Of a DNA stretch of 37,977 nucleotides, positions 16,859 to 24,710 are shown one piece after another. Source of the DNA: Arcticibacter eurypsychrophilus (GTDB lineage Bacteria > Bacteroidota > Bacteroidia > Sphingobacteriales > Sphingobacteriaceae); contig NZ_MDFN01000042.1 of NCBI RefSeq assembly GCF_001730525.1, positions 1 to 37,977 on the forward strand, in the 5' to 3' direction. The first letter of the stretch is position 1, and each line of letters starts with the position of its first letter. Position numbers and translations under genes: made by a program. The notes below the pieces were generated by a model. That model was not told the origin of the DNA, did not search any database, and saw only the letters and a list, made by a program, of their open reading frames with translations.

Positions 16859-18046
16859 TTATTTGTACAGCAAGTACTTTTGCCTCATCGTTTTAAAAAC
16901 ACTCAATTTAGGCTCCCAACTCTTTCTTATTTGCTCTTCAGACCATCCTGCAACAATCTGCTTCTTTAAATCGTAAGTGCCTGCCAATTTATCAAAGTTG
17001 CCCATTTGCTTACTTTGAGTAAAATCAAAGAACTTCTCTTTAAAAGGATAACTTTTATACATTTCAATAAGCCAGCGCAGATTTACTTTCTTACTTGTAC
17101 GCAGTTTATTCACATCGTATTTGCGAAGATCCAATCCATAGCAGGTTACATCTTTGAATAAAGGAGTTTCACTCATTCCCTTTATAGCTACGGGTGTAAA
17201 GGAAAAGGAATATTTGCCTTTTAAGTCTGGGTTGCCCAATACAGCAAAAGGGAACATAGTACCTCTCCCCTGACTTATGATTGTACCTTCAAACAAACAG
17301 AGCGAAGGATACAATAAAATAGACTGATTGGTATTCAAATTTGGAGAAGGGTTTACAGGCAGCACATAAGGGGTATCGTGCCTGTAGTTTGTCATAGGGA
17401 TAATCTTGATCTTGCATTTAATGCCATTTGCCAGCCAACCTTCACCATTTAGCATTTGGGCATATTCGGCTACTGTCATACCATGTGCAATGGGTACCGG
17501 ATGATACCCTATCCCTGATTTAAGCTTCATATCCAGTACAGGACCATCAACGAAGTAACCATTGGGATTCGGTCTGTCCAAAATCAACAATTCCTTGCCA
17601 TTCTCTGCACAAGCTTCCATTACCCGATGCATGGTTGCCAGATAGGTGTAATACCTGGCGCCTACATCCTGAATGTCAAAGATCATCAAATCGATATTGG
17701 CAAGCATTTCTTTGGTAGGTTTATCGTTTTTACCATATAAAGATATTACAGGGATTCCTGTTGCAGGATCTACGCTGTTCCCTACATGAACACCAGCACC
17801 TACATCACCTCTAAAACCATGTTCCGGTCCAAATACTTTAACAATATTTACTCCCCGTTTATGGAGACTATCTACACTGGATTTACCATCAATAATGGAG
17901 GTTGGATTAACGACCATACCAATTCGTTTTCCCTTGAGATAAGGGATATATTTTTCTGTTTGATCAGCACCTGTACAGATTTGAGCTGTAGCAACACTTA
18001 CAAATAATACTGTCGAAAGAAGCAGTGTGATTTCTTTTTTAAACAT
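16859..18046 (-). CDS. namZ: Exo-beta-N-acetylmuramidase NamZ (DUF1343, GH171)
   Basis: A 395-residue secreted enzyme with a signal peptide (residues 1-21, ending ATAQ). Family DUF1343/GH171, typified by B. subtilis NamZ (YbbC), removes MurNAc from the non-reducing end of peptidoglycan fragments. Signatures include GMVVNPTSI (about 43-51), VFGPEHGFRGDVGAG (about 71-85), IFDIQDVGARYYTYL (about 122-136), LDRPNPNG (about 156-163) and PVPIAHGMTVAEYAQ. Full length and intact. It sits directly upstream of murQ (gap 89 bp), matching the B. subtilis logic of a MurNAc-releasing enzyme next to the MurNAc-6-P etherase. Confidence 0.95.
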   Translation of the reverse strand: MFKKEITLLLSTVLFVSVATAQICTGADQTEKYIPYLKGKRIGMVVNPTSIIDGKSSVDSLHKRGVNIVKVFGPEHGFRGDVGAGVHVGNSVDPATGIPVISLYGKNDKPTKEMLANIDLMIFDIQDVGARYYTYLATMHRVMEACAENGKELLILDRPNPNGYFVDGPVLDMKLKSGIGYHPVPIAHGMTVAEYAQMLNGEGWLANGIKCKIKIIPMTNYRHDTPYVLPVNPSPNLNTNQSILLYPSLCLFEGTIISQGRGTMFPFAVLGNPDLKGKYSFSFTPVAIKGMSETPLFKDVTCYGLDLRKYDVNKLRTSKKVNLRWLIEMYKSYPFKEKFFDFTQSKQMGNFDKLAGTYDLKKQIVAGWSEEQIRKSWEPKLSVFKTMRQKYLLYK

Positions 18047-18179
18047 AATTTTTTTTCTTTAGAAGAATTGCATTGGCCAGCTTGCGCTGACCTTCATGAT
18101 CCCATTTTTTATTATCAAAGGGATAACTAAAACTCCATAAAAACCTCAACCATCAAGCTAGAGATTGCTGAATCGGCCT

Positions 18180-19427
18180 TTACAAACCAAACTTACTAAA
18201 ATCAGGCTTAAACTTTCTCGTTCTTTGCAATTCGTGTTGGTAAAGTATTTCCCCTACTTCTTTAAAAAACGGGTAGCCTTTTTCGTCATAGTCGTACTTA
18301 TCATCGTTGACAATACCATCACTGTTGACATAGATAGTAGCCGATACCATAAATTCAACCTTATTTTTAGTGTCAATGATATAGGCATTATCGGTTAAAA
18401 AACCATGAGACCACCCTGCTTTACTAAAGATCCGCATATAATCAGGCTTTTGCTTTTTGTCCGACCGATAGATAAAGAATTTGGCATACGTATCAAAAAA
18501 CTCTTTTTTATCATACTTAGGATCCTCACTTTCGCCCGGCATCATGGACATATATTTATATACAAAAGAATAATCTTCCTTGGTTAGGTTGAACCGTTTT
18601 TCCTTAGCTACTGATTCGGGAAAAAGAACAGTACGCAGCATAGTTTGCTGTTCTGCTAAGGGAAAATTGTTCTTATGAGAAAAATCCATAGGACCATCTT
18701 TTAACACTTCATTGGCATCTACATGTTTGTTCCCAATCAGAATAGGATCCGGAGAAGGGATCGTTTGCTCGTTATAGGCAGCAGGTTGTTTATAAATTAA
18801 CTGATCATTATTAAAAAATGTAATGGGATTGGTATGTTTATTCTCCTCTTCAGTCATCGGATATTGAAACCGATGCACAATGCGCGTATCCTTATATCCT
18901 TTGGCCTGCAATTTTTCATTCAAATAATGCTGACCATCGAATTCGTAGAGCCGGTTATAAGCATCATTATCACTTACAACAAAAATCTTTTTAATGTACT
19001 GTGCAATGGAAGGCTTCATATCCATAGCAGAGGAATCTTTAGAAACTTTTAACTGATGCGTGTATGCGCTATCGGTAATCATCGTAGCGTGAATATCCAA
19101 ACCGGCGACGTGCAGTTCATTCAGTTTTTCGAGGGCTACTAAGACAGTAGGAAGTTTGACCGTTGAAGCAGGGTAGAAATAATTATCCTTTTTAAAAAGA
19201 CGATAGGACGTAAAGTGCGGTTTATTGTTTTTATCCCGGTCTATTCGGGTATAAATCACCTGAACGCGATACTGATCAGGATCTGTGAGTACCTCTTTTA
19301 ATGCTGGACTAGCGTCATTGTTCAATTTAGTATAAAGCCATGATTCTTTCTGTTGAGAAGACACTGCATTGTTTATACCTGAACCAATCATCATAACCAC
19401 TAACAGATAAAGAATTTTACACTTCAT
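18180..19427 (-). CDS. Class A beta-lactamase-like serine hydrolase (secreted)
   Basis: A 415-residue protein with a signal peptide (about residues 1-24). It keeps the three penicillin-recognising motifs: SxxK at Ser88-Thr-Val-Lys91 (YPASTVKLP), SDN at 152-154 (VVSDNDAYNRL) and a K-x-G box at Lys336-Ala-Gly338 (FSKAGWSHGF). It is larger than a true class A beta-lactamase (about 290), with an insertion between SDN and KxG. In this setting a D,D-peptidase or other muropeptide hydrolase is more likely than antibiotic resistance. The stop lies 133 bp before the namZ start, and its start lies 3 bp after the epimerase gene ends. Confidence 0.85.
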   Translation of the reverse strand: MKCKILYLLVVMMIGSGINNAVSSQQKESWLYTKLNNDASPALKEVLTDPDQYRVQVIYTRIDRDKNNKPHFTSYRLFKKDNYFYPASTVKLPTVLVALEKLNELHVAGLDIHATMITDSAYTHQLKVSKDSSAMDMKPSIAQYIKKIFVVSDNDAYNRLYEFDGQHYLNEKLQAKGYKDTRIVHRFQYPMTEEENKHTNPITFFNNDQLIYKQPAAYNEQTIPSPDPILIGNKHVDANEVLKDGPMDFSHKNNFPLAEQQTMLRTVLFPESVAKEKRFNLTKEDYSFVYKYMSMMPGESEDPKYDKKEFFDTYAKFFIYRSDKKQKPDYMRIFSKAGWSHGFLTDNAYIIDTKNKVEFMVSATIYVNSDGIVNDDKYDYDEKGYPFFKEVGEILYQHELQRTRKFKPDFSKFGL

Positions 19428-19430
19428 GAA

Positions 19431-20561
19431 TTAAATCTTTTCAATACCAATGCCTGGCTTTGAATTCAATGTTACTTTTCCATCCACAATAGTAACACCT
19501 TTATATACATCATTACTAATCAGGAGAGCACCATCAAGGTCTGCCCAGTCAGTCATAGGCGCAAGTTGTGATGCTGCAGAAATAGCACATGAGGTTTCGG
19601 TCATACATCCGATCATCACTTTCATTTCCAACGCTCTGGCCAGTGTTAACATTTTATGCGCTTCCCGCATACCGGTACACTTCATCAATTTAATATTGAT
19701 CCCATTGTAAACATGATGTGCTTTGAGTACATCATCCAGACGCTGTACTGATTCATCACCGATGGTAGGAATAGGACTATGTTCAGTCAACCAGGCGTTA
19801 TCATCAATCTGCTCCTTGGGCATTCCTTGTTCAATAAATACCACTCCTTTATCATGAAGCCAATGCGCCATATCCAATGCTTGTTGCCTATCCTTCCAGC
19901 CTTGATTAATATCCACGCAAAGTGGCTTATCAGTAATCTCCCTGATGGTTTCAATCATTTGTTTATCGGTATCGCGACCTAGCTTTACCTTTAATATTTT
20001 ATAGGGATCCGCTTCTTTAACTTTAATCCGCACCACTTCAGGGGTATCAATTCCAATGGTATAAGAAGTATTCGGTGTAGTTGATGGATCATAACCCCAG
20101 ATCTTATACCAGGGCTGTTTCATAATCTTTCCAACGAGATCATGCAATGCGATATCTACAGAAGCCTTTGCTGCTTTATTACCCTCTTCTATTTGATCGA
20201 CATAGTTCAGAATATTCTCCATTTCAAAAGGATCTTCAAACTTAGATAGATCTACTTTTGCCAGGAACTTCAGTACGGTTTCATGCGATTCGCCCAGATA
20301 GGGAGGCATGGAAGCTTCACCATAACCGGTCATTCCATTATAGGTTAACTGGGTAAGCACCACTGGAGTAGTAGTTCTGGAGCTATTCGAAAGGTTAAAA
20401 GCATGCCTTAAATTTAAGGTATAGGGCTTATATGTAAGAGTAATTTTCCCTTTTCCCGCAAACTCAGCTGAAGCCTGTGCAAACAGATTATTTGTTCCCA
20501 ATACCATAGATGCTCCTGTGATTAAGCCTGACGATTTAATAAAATTCCTTCTGCTACTCAT
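19431..20561 (-). CDS. Tat-exported dipeptide epimerase (L-Ala-D/L-Glu epimerase type)
   Basis: A 376-residue enolase-superfamily enzyme. The residues expected for this subgroup are all present: Lys191-x-Lys193 (KVKLGRD), Asp217 (CVDINQGW), Glu244 (FIEQGMP), Asp269 (IGDESV) and Lys291 (NIKLMKCTG), that is, the two catalytic lysines and three metal ligands. Such enzymes convert L-Ala-D-Glu from peptidoglycan stems to L-Ala-L-Glu so that peptidases can degrade it. Unlike E. coli YcjG, it begins MSSRRNFIKSSG, a twin-arginine signal followed by a hydrophobic stretch ending FAQA, so it should be exported folded. It is tightly coupled (3-bp gaps) to its neighbours on both sides. Confidence 0.92.
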   Translation of the reverse strand: MSSRRNFIKSSGLITGASMVLGTNNLFAQASAEFAGKGKITLTYKPYTLNLRHAFNLSNSSRTTTPVVLTQLTYNGMTGYGEASMPPYLGESHETVLKFLAKVDLSKFEDPFEMENILNYVDQIEEGNKAAKASVDIALHDLVGKIMKQPWYKIWGYDPSTTPNTSYTIGIDTPEVVRIKVKEADPYKILKVKLGRDTDKQMIETIREITDKPLCVDINQGWKDRQQALDMAHWLHDKGVVFIEQGMPKEQIDDNAWLTEHSPIPTIGDESVQRLDDVLKAHHVYNGINIKLMKCTGMREAHKMLTLARALEMKVMIGCMTETSCAISAASQLAPMTDWADLDGALLISNDVYKGVTIVDGKVTLNSKPGIGIEKI

Positions 20562-20564
20562 AGT

Positions 20565-21014
20565 CTAGTTCGATAATGTTTGATAAAAAGCATGTTGATC
20601 AATCCGGCTGATTCCTGCTGTGCCTACTGAATTGAGGATCCTCCTGGCCCCCACAAGCTTGCGGCTCTGAAAGTCATCATAATCAGGTTCACATTTCAGC
20701 ATACTATTAATGCGAATTAATCCGGCAGCCTGAATAAATTTCCCTTTTCCTAAATATATTGCGGTATGCGTGATTCTTGGATTAATACCCTTTGTCCCTC
20801 CCGATGAAAAGAATAGAAGATCTCCTGGCTTAAGATTAGCCATACATTTAGAGATACTCAGTGAGTCCTGATCATAAATATCTACCTTTTCTCCGTAACC
20901 CCTGCAGTCCATTCCTTTTACTGAGGTTCCTCCCCAGAGGTAAGGAACTCCTAAGAGTCGCTTCATTTTTTGATTTGACAAACAGATTGTACCATGATTA
21001 TTCCGAACAAGCAA
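20565..21014 (-). pseudogene. Truncated and internally deleted NlpC/P60 endopeptidase (YkfC type)
   Basis: About 149 residues of the catalytic domain of a gamma-D-glutamyl-L-amino-acid endopeptidase: LLGVPYLWGGTSVKGMDC (catalytic Cys37), NLKPGDLLFF, RITHTAIYLGKGKFIQAAG (catalytic His83). The usual N-terminal SH3 part (about 200 residues) and signal peptide are missing. After the catalytic Cys the text jumps from DCRGY to GEKVDIYDQDS, omitting the roughly 20-residue helix that normally carries LPRDASQQ. There is no good start: the frame opens after a TAA near 21062 with only non-ATG codons, a TTG at 21012-21014 and the first ATG at the KRLLGVPY segment. Probably inactive. Confidence 0.8.
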
Positions 21015-21196
21015 CAGCCCTTTTAATGCTCCTCTAATATACGCATTATGAATATATACAACAATTTATTATGCGTTTTTTATATCATAAATTGCATTAA
21101 ATCGCACAAATAATTGATTATATGAATTTAAAACCGCACAATACTGCAATTAAGTATCAGCACATCATTAAAACAGCATTTAAATACCAAAATAGA

Positions 21197-21497
21197 TTAA
21201 GCTATTATCTTTTTTTCAGGCAATGCCTTATAAATAACGTCCATCAAACGGGAACTTGTATTCAGATCCGACAATTTGGAAGATGTAACAGGATTTACAC
21301 GATTTGTTTAAAGAATATAGATCAATTTAACATCCTAATCAACCCATAAACGTATTCCAGTATATCCGGTATGGCCAAAGGTATTCGCAGATACAAGCAT
21401 GTACATATCCCAACAATAAAGTATTCCGGAATAAAGTATCTACCTCAGTTGGAATGATAGCATCTTTCGGAAAGCGGTATAGCGGATTGTAACCAGC
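21197..21497 (-). pseudogene. Fragment of an AmiE/YbbE-like serine hydrolase (beta-lactamase class C fold)
   Basis: The minus strand reads YNPLYRFPKDAIIPTEVDTL and then FRNTLLLGYVH (21491 down to about 21400). After a frame change and a deletion of what should be over 100 residues it continues VSANTFGHTGYTGIRLWVD, a TAG stop at 21335-21337, DVKLIYIL, a TAA stop at 21308-21310, then TNRVNPVTSSKLSDLN and KALPEKK. These are hallmark segments of the serine hydrolase family that includes B. subtilis AmiE (YbbE), which sits in the MurNAc operon there. Two in-frame stops, a frame shift and a large deletion make it a clear pseudogene. Confidence 0.8.
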
Positions 21498-21534
21498 ACA
21501 CTAATGCAATGGCTGCTTCCATATAAAATAGCTA

Positions 21535-22083
21535 CTATTGAGTTCGATGTTTATTTTGAATGTAGGTATGAATAAGTTGAGAAACTGAGGCCAATGTTTG
21601 AGAGCAGGCACCTTCATCTGTACCACGAGATAATAAAACGAGTACATACCGTCTTCCATCGGGAAGAACAATGATGCCTGAATCATTATTTTTATGATGT
21701 TGTTTCATCAATACTTTAACCATCTCTGCGGAAGCTTCATTGCTTACACTTTCACCATTACTTAATTTTTCTGTTGCGACCATCAGGTCATACGCTGTAG
21801 TCTTTATGTTGCTTTTAGCATCCAGAACAGGAAAAGAGTCAAACTCATTAATAAAGAATTTCTCACCTGTGTTTAGGTCTTTAAGTGCAACTGCAAAAAT
21901 CCCTTCTGGTTGTTTAGTAAATTCAGATAAGATTCCATTTCTTAATTGCTTTGAATTCATCGATTTACTTTTAAGAAAGCTCATCACATCACGAACACTA
22001 TATAAGGGTTCACCATCTGATTGCTGCGCACTTGCAAATTGCACTAGAAGACATAAAAGCAATGTGTAGGTTAATTTTTTCAT
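21535..22083 (-). pseudogene. Class A beta-lactamase-like protein with the catalytic core deleted in frame
   Basis: A 182-residue open frame with an intact signal peptide (MKKLTYTLLLCLLVQFASAQ). The N-terminal part (IFAVALKDLNTGEKFFINEF) matches the first strands of class A beta-lactamase-like hydrolases. The text then jumps from FDSFP straight to NIKTTAYDLMVATEKLSNGE, which normally lies well after the SDN motif, and again from LMKQHHK to NDSGIIVLPDGRRYVLVLLS, skipping the KTG region. SxxK, SDN and KTG are therefore all absent, yet the frame is open from signal peptide to stop. It cannot have the family's catalytic activity. Expected length is about 290-300 residues. Confidence 0.8.
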
Positions 22084-22581
22084 TGGTTTGAGATTTATTT
22101 ACACGGTCAGCGAATAGGAACAATCAATTTGTCATCGAAAAGCAAGATAGTGAATAATAACATACCAAATAGCACATTTTCTGTGCTTTATTTAAATAAA
22201 AATGCAAAAAGAGGGGTCTTTGTAAACATTCGCCCCCTGCTCTTTACGTTGTATAGGTAACTTATGGTTTATCCCACCATATTGGCTCAATTATAAAAGC
22301 AGCATTTGGATTACAATTGATTAACGGTAAACTATTTACTCATTATATTATTACAAGAGTTAATTAATCAAAACCAAAATATCTGTTTCATTTTCTCAAA
22401 CCATATATAGAAAGATACTCGATAATTGAAGAAAATCTCTCAGATTGATCCTTTTTATAATCAGTTTTTCGAATAGTGTTTTAAATCCTGTTTTGCCGAT
22501 AATTGATTTGCATAGTTATTTTAAAACATGCAGCATAACGCATATATTTGATATCACTCATAGAAAAAAACACCACAACCC
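22084..22581. other. Intergenic region between the decayed hydrolase and the DUF5009 gene
   Basis: No intact gene. A hairpin AGCACA (22171-22176) with TGTGCT (22182-22187) is followed by an AT-rich run. On the minus strand 22262-22339 reads as the last codons of an unrecognised protein, containing NPNAAFIIEPIWWDKP before a TAA. It may be one more relic at this decaying end. The right side holds the promoter of the next gene. Confidence 0.45.
22543..22550 (+). promoter_or_regulatory. Bacteroidota -7 box for the DUF5009 gene
   Basis: TATATTTG matches TAnnTTTG; a TTTT at 22519-22522 is about 20 bp upstream at the -33 position. It lies 31 bp before the ATG. Confidence 0.5.
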
Positions 22582-23703
22582 ATGTCTGTACCTAATAAAA
22601 GACTCCTTTCTTTAGACGTATTTAGAGGTATTACCGTAGCCGCTATGATATTAGTGAATAACCCAGGCGATTGGGGACACATTTACTCTTCTCTGGAGCA
22701 TGCCGCATGGAATGGATGCACACCTACTGACCTGGTATTCCCTTTTTTCCTTTTTATTGTAGGTGTCGCTATTGTTTATGCCCTTCAATCCAAAAAAGAA
22801 GACATAGTCAATCATACTCCTTTACTGATTAAAGCCTTTAAGAGAGGATCAATATTGTTTCTACTTGGCCTGTTCTTAGCCTTTTTCCCAAAATTTAATC
22901 CTGAAACAGTACGAATACTAGGAATCCTGCAACGGATCGGAATTGTGTATTTCATTTGCGCAGTGCTTTTTATCAAAACAAAGCCAAGGACGCAATTCTA
23001 TGTAATGGTTGGAATACTAATTTTCTATTGGATTGTCATGACCTTTGTACCAGTCCCTGGTGTAGGTCCAGCAAATATGGGAAAAGAAACCAGTTTGGCG
23101 GCATGGCTTGACAGACTGATATTAACAGAACATCATACCTGGGTACAATCCGTTACCTGGGATCCTGAAGGTGTTTTAAGTACCATTCCAGCAGTTGCAA
23201 CCGGAATATTTGGTATGTTAATGGGAAGTATTTTGAAAAGCACTACCAAATCATCCGAAGTAAAAACTGTTTGGCTCTTTAGCTTTGGCTTCATCGCTTT
23301 TCTACTTGGTATGGCATGGGGATTATCATTTCCTATTAATAAATCGCTATGGACAAGCTCTTATGTGCTCTATTGTGGAGGGTTGGCCTCTATGATGCTA
23401 GGCTTACTTTATTGGTTAATTGATGTACAGGGCTTTAAAAAATGGACAGGTGTGTTTGTAGCGTATGGTGTTAATGCCATTACGGTGTTCTTTTTTTCCG
23501 CTATGCTTGTCAAAACGATGAGTTTAATTCATGTAAACCTAAATGGCGAAGAAGTGAGCTCTGCAACATGGTTATATCAAACGTTTTTCAGTTCCTGGTT
23601 ATCTCCCGGTATTGCCTCATTGGCATGGGCCATTACCTTCGTTTTATTCTTTTTGCTGTTATTATGGCCTATGTATCGAAAGAATATTATTATTAAGATT
23701 TAG
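22582..23703 (+). CDS. NagX-like multi-pass membrane protein (DUF5009, HGSNAT-related)
   Basis: A 373-residue inner-membrane protein with about 10 hydrophobic segments. The N-terminal signature RLLSLDVFRGITVAAMILVN, the following CTPTDLVFPFFLFIVGVAI and the central RILGILQRIGIVYF identify the COG4299 family, related to heparan-alpha-glucosaminide N-acetyltransferase. Bacterial members (NagX) accompany amino-sugar catabolism genes but have no settled activity. Its place next to the MurNAc locus fits a role in amino-sugar handling. It overlaps the next, convergent gene by 4 bp at the stop codons. Confidence 0.9.
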   Translation: MSVPNKRLLSLDVFRGITVAAMILVNNPGDWGHIYSSLEHAAWNGCTPTDLVFPFFLFIVGVAIVYALQSKKEDIVNHTPLLIKAFKRGSILFLLGLFLAFFPKFNPETVRILGILQRIGIVYFICAVLFIKTKPRTQFYVMVGILIFYWIVMTFVPVPGVGPANMGKETSLAAWLDRLILTEHHTWVQSVTWDPEGVLSTIPAVATGIFGMLMGSILKSTTKSSEVKTVWLFSFGFIAFLLGMAWGLSFPINKSLWTSSYVLYCGGLASMMLGLLYWLIDVQGFKKWTGVFVAYGVNAITVFFFSAMLVKTMSLIHVNLNGEEVSSATWLYQTFFSSWLSPGIASLAWAITFVLFFLLLLWPMYRKNIIIKI

Positions 23704-24086
23704 TCTTCGTTCGAGTCCTGCTCTTCCTTTTTCGCAATGATCTTTTCCTTTTTCAAGTCAATCCGCAGGTAACCATACAGACTCATGTATTGATTGGCAA
23801 TCCATACCAGGGCAAATCCGGCTATGATATACCCTCTCCAATCCGGCATGATTAACTTATAATCCGTTAGGATCAGAATAAAAACCGTTACATAATGGCT
23901 AAAGCAGTACTCACAGGTAAAAAGATAAAAAAACTTCCTTTGAAACAGTGATTTGCCTTCCTCACTACATTTAACACAAAACTCTCTGGGTTCTCTAAAC
24001 ACTTCTTCATGTGTGACTGTCCAGGCAATACAAGCTATGGGGATAGCTAAGATAAAAAGATAAGCTATTTGGGTACCTAAAGGCAT
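23700..24086 (-). CDS. Small membrane protein with paired CxxC motifs
   Basis: A 128-residue protein with three likely membrane segments (about residues 6-23, 62-75, 84-98). Between the first two lie two CxxC pairs (FCVKCSEEG and FTCEYCFSHYV), which could bind a metal on one side of the membrane. The TCxxCxxxxV pattern loosely resembles DUF1360-type proteins. The charged tail (KKEKIIAKKEEQDSNED) is probably cytoplasmic. Function unknown. Its stop codon overlaps that of the convergent DUF5009 gene. Confidence 0.65.
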   Translation of the reverse strand: MPLGTQIAYLFILAIPIACIAWTVTHEEVFREPREFCVKCSEEGKSLFQRKFFYLFTCEYCFSHYVTVFILILTDYKLIMPDWRGYIIAGFALVWIANQYMSLYGYLRIDLKKEKIIAKKEEQDSNED

Positions 24087-24640
24087 GTAGGTAATACATT
24101 AAAGTATTCGATTTTGTTTGATTATAATACTCGACAGTAAAATCGCTCTTTTGAAGGCTTTTTTTATTTGTTAAGCTTTGCTATATAATTAAAGCCCACT
24201 TAACTTTCACATCCCACCCACCTCCTCCGCAACTTCTCAGCTCGGGAGAACAGTAGCTGAAAATAAGGTGAAAATTTTATTACTTTCATAATAGATTACA
24301 CGTTCTTCTAGCCATAGAAATAAAAAACCTTTAAGTATGCTTATCTATATTTTATACCTTTTTCAAAGGTAAGGCTCCTCCATATATTCGAATATTGCGG
24401 AGAGCTTTGACACAGTCTTAACTTTACAGCAAAGATTTGATCACAATAATCTTCATTAGTGTTAGATGATGATTAGCTTATATTGAAATTAGTGAGTTAT
24501 AATTTTTTATATTAATGTTAGAATTAAATATCCTTTCTGACATTTAGAATATAAACTGTGCACTAAAATATAGAAGACAAGTAGCTAGGTTTTTGGTATT
24601 TCAAATTAGGTCCTAGAGGATTAAGACAGGCACTATTCAC
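24087..24640. other. AT-rich intergenic region
   Basis: No gene or RNA recognised. It contains a small near-palindrome centred on ATATTCGAATAT-like sequence (about 24377-24401, CTCC...GGAG ends). The right boundary is the long terminator palindrome at 24641. Confidence 0.4.
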
Positions 24641-24710
24641 ATATAAAACAACAGTAAAACAAAAAAACCGACTAAATAGTCGGTTTTTTTGTTTTACTGT
24701 TGTTTTATAT
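24641..24710. terminator. 70-bp perfect palindrome, terminator of the TonB receptor gene
   Basis: Two 34-bp arms (24641-24674 and 24677-24710) are perfect reverse complements around a 2-nt centre (AA). The core ACCGACTA/TAGTCGGT with flanking A7/T7 runs is a bidirectional rho-independent terminator. The outer arms extend it far beyond what termination needs. The right arm touches the first base of the receptor's stop codon. Confidence 0.9.

Noticed and set aside
18180-19427. Antibiotic-resistance beta-lactamase
   Set aside because: The motifs are present, but the protein is much longer than class A enzymes and sits in a peptidoglycan recycling operon. A resistance role is not supported.
23700-23720. 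GTTCGAGTCCTGCTC resembling a tRNA T-arm
   Set aside because: It lies inside the coding end of the CxxC membrane protein, and no acceptor stem or anticodon arm can be drawn around it.
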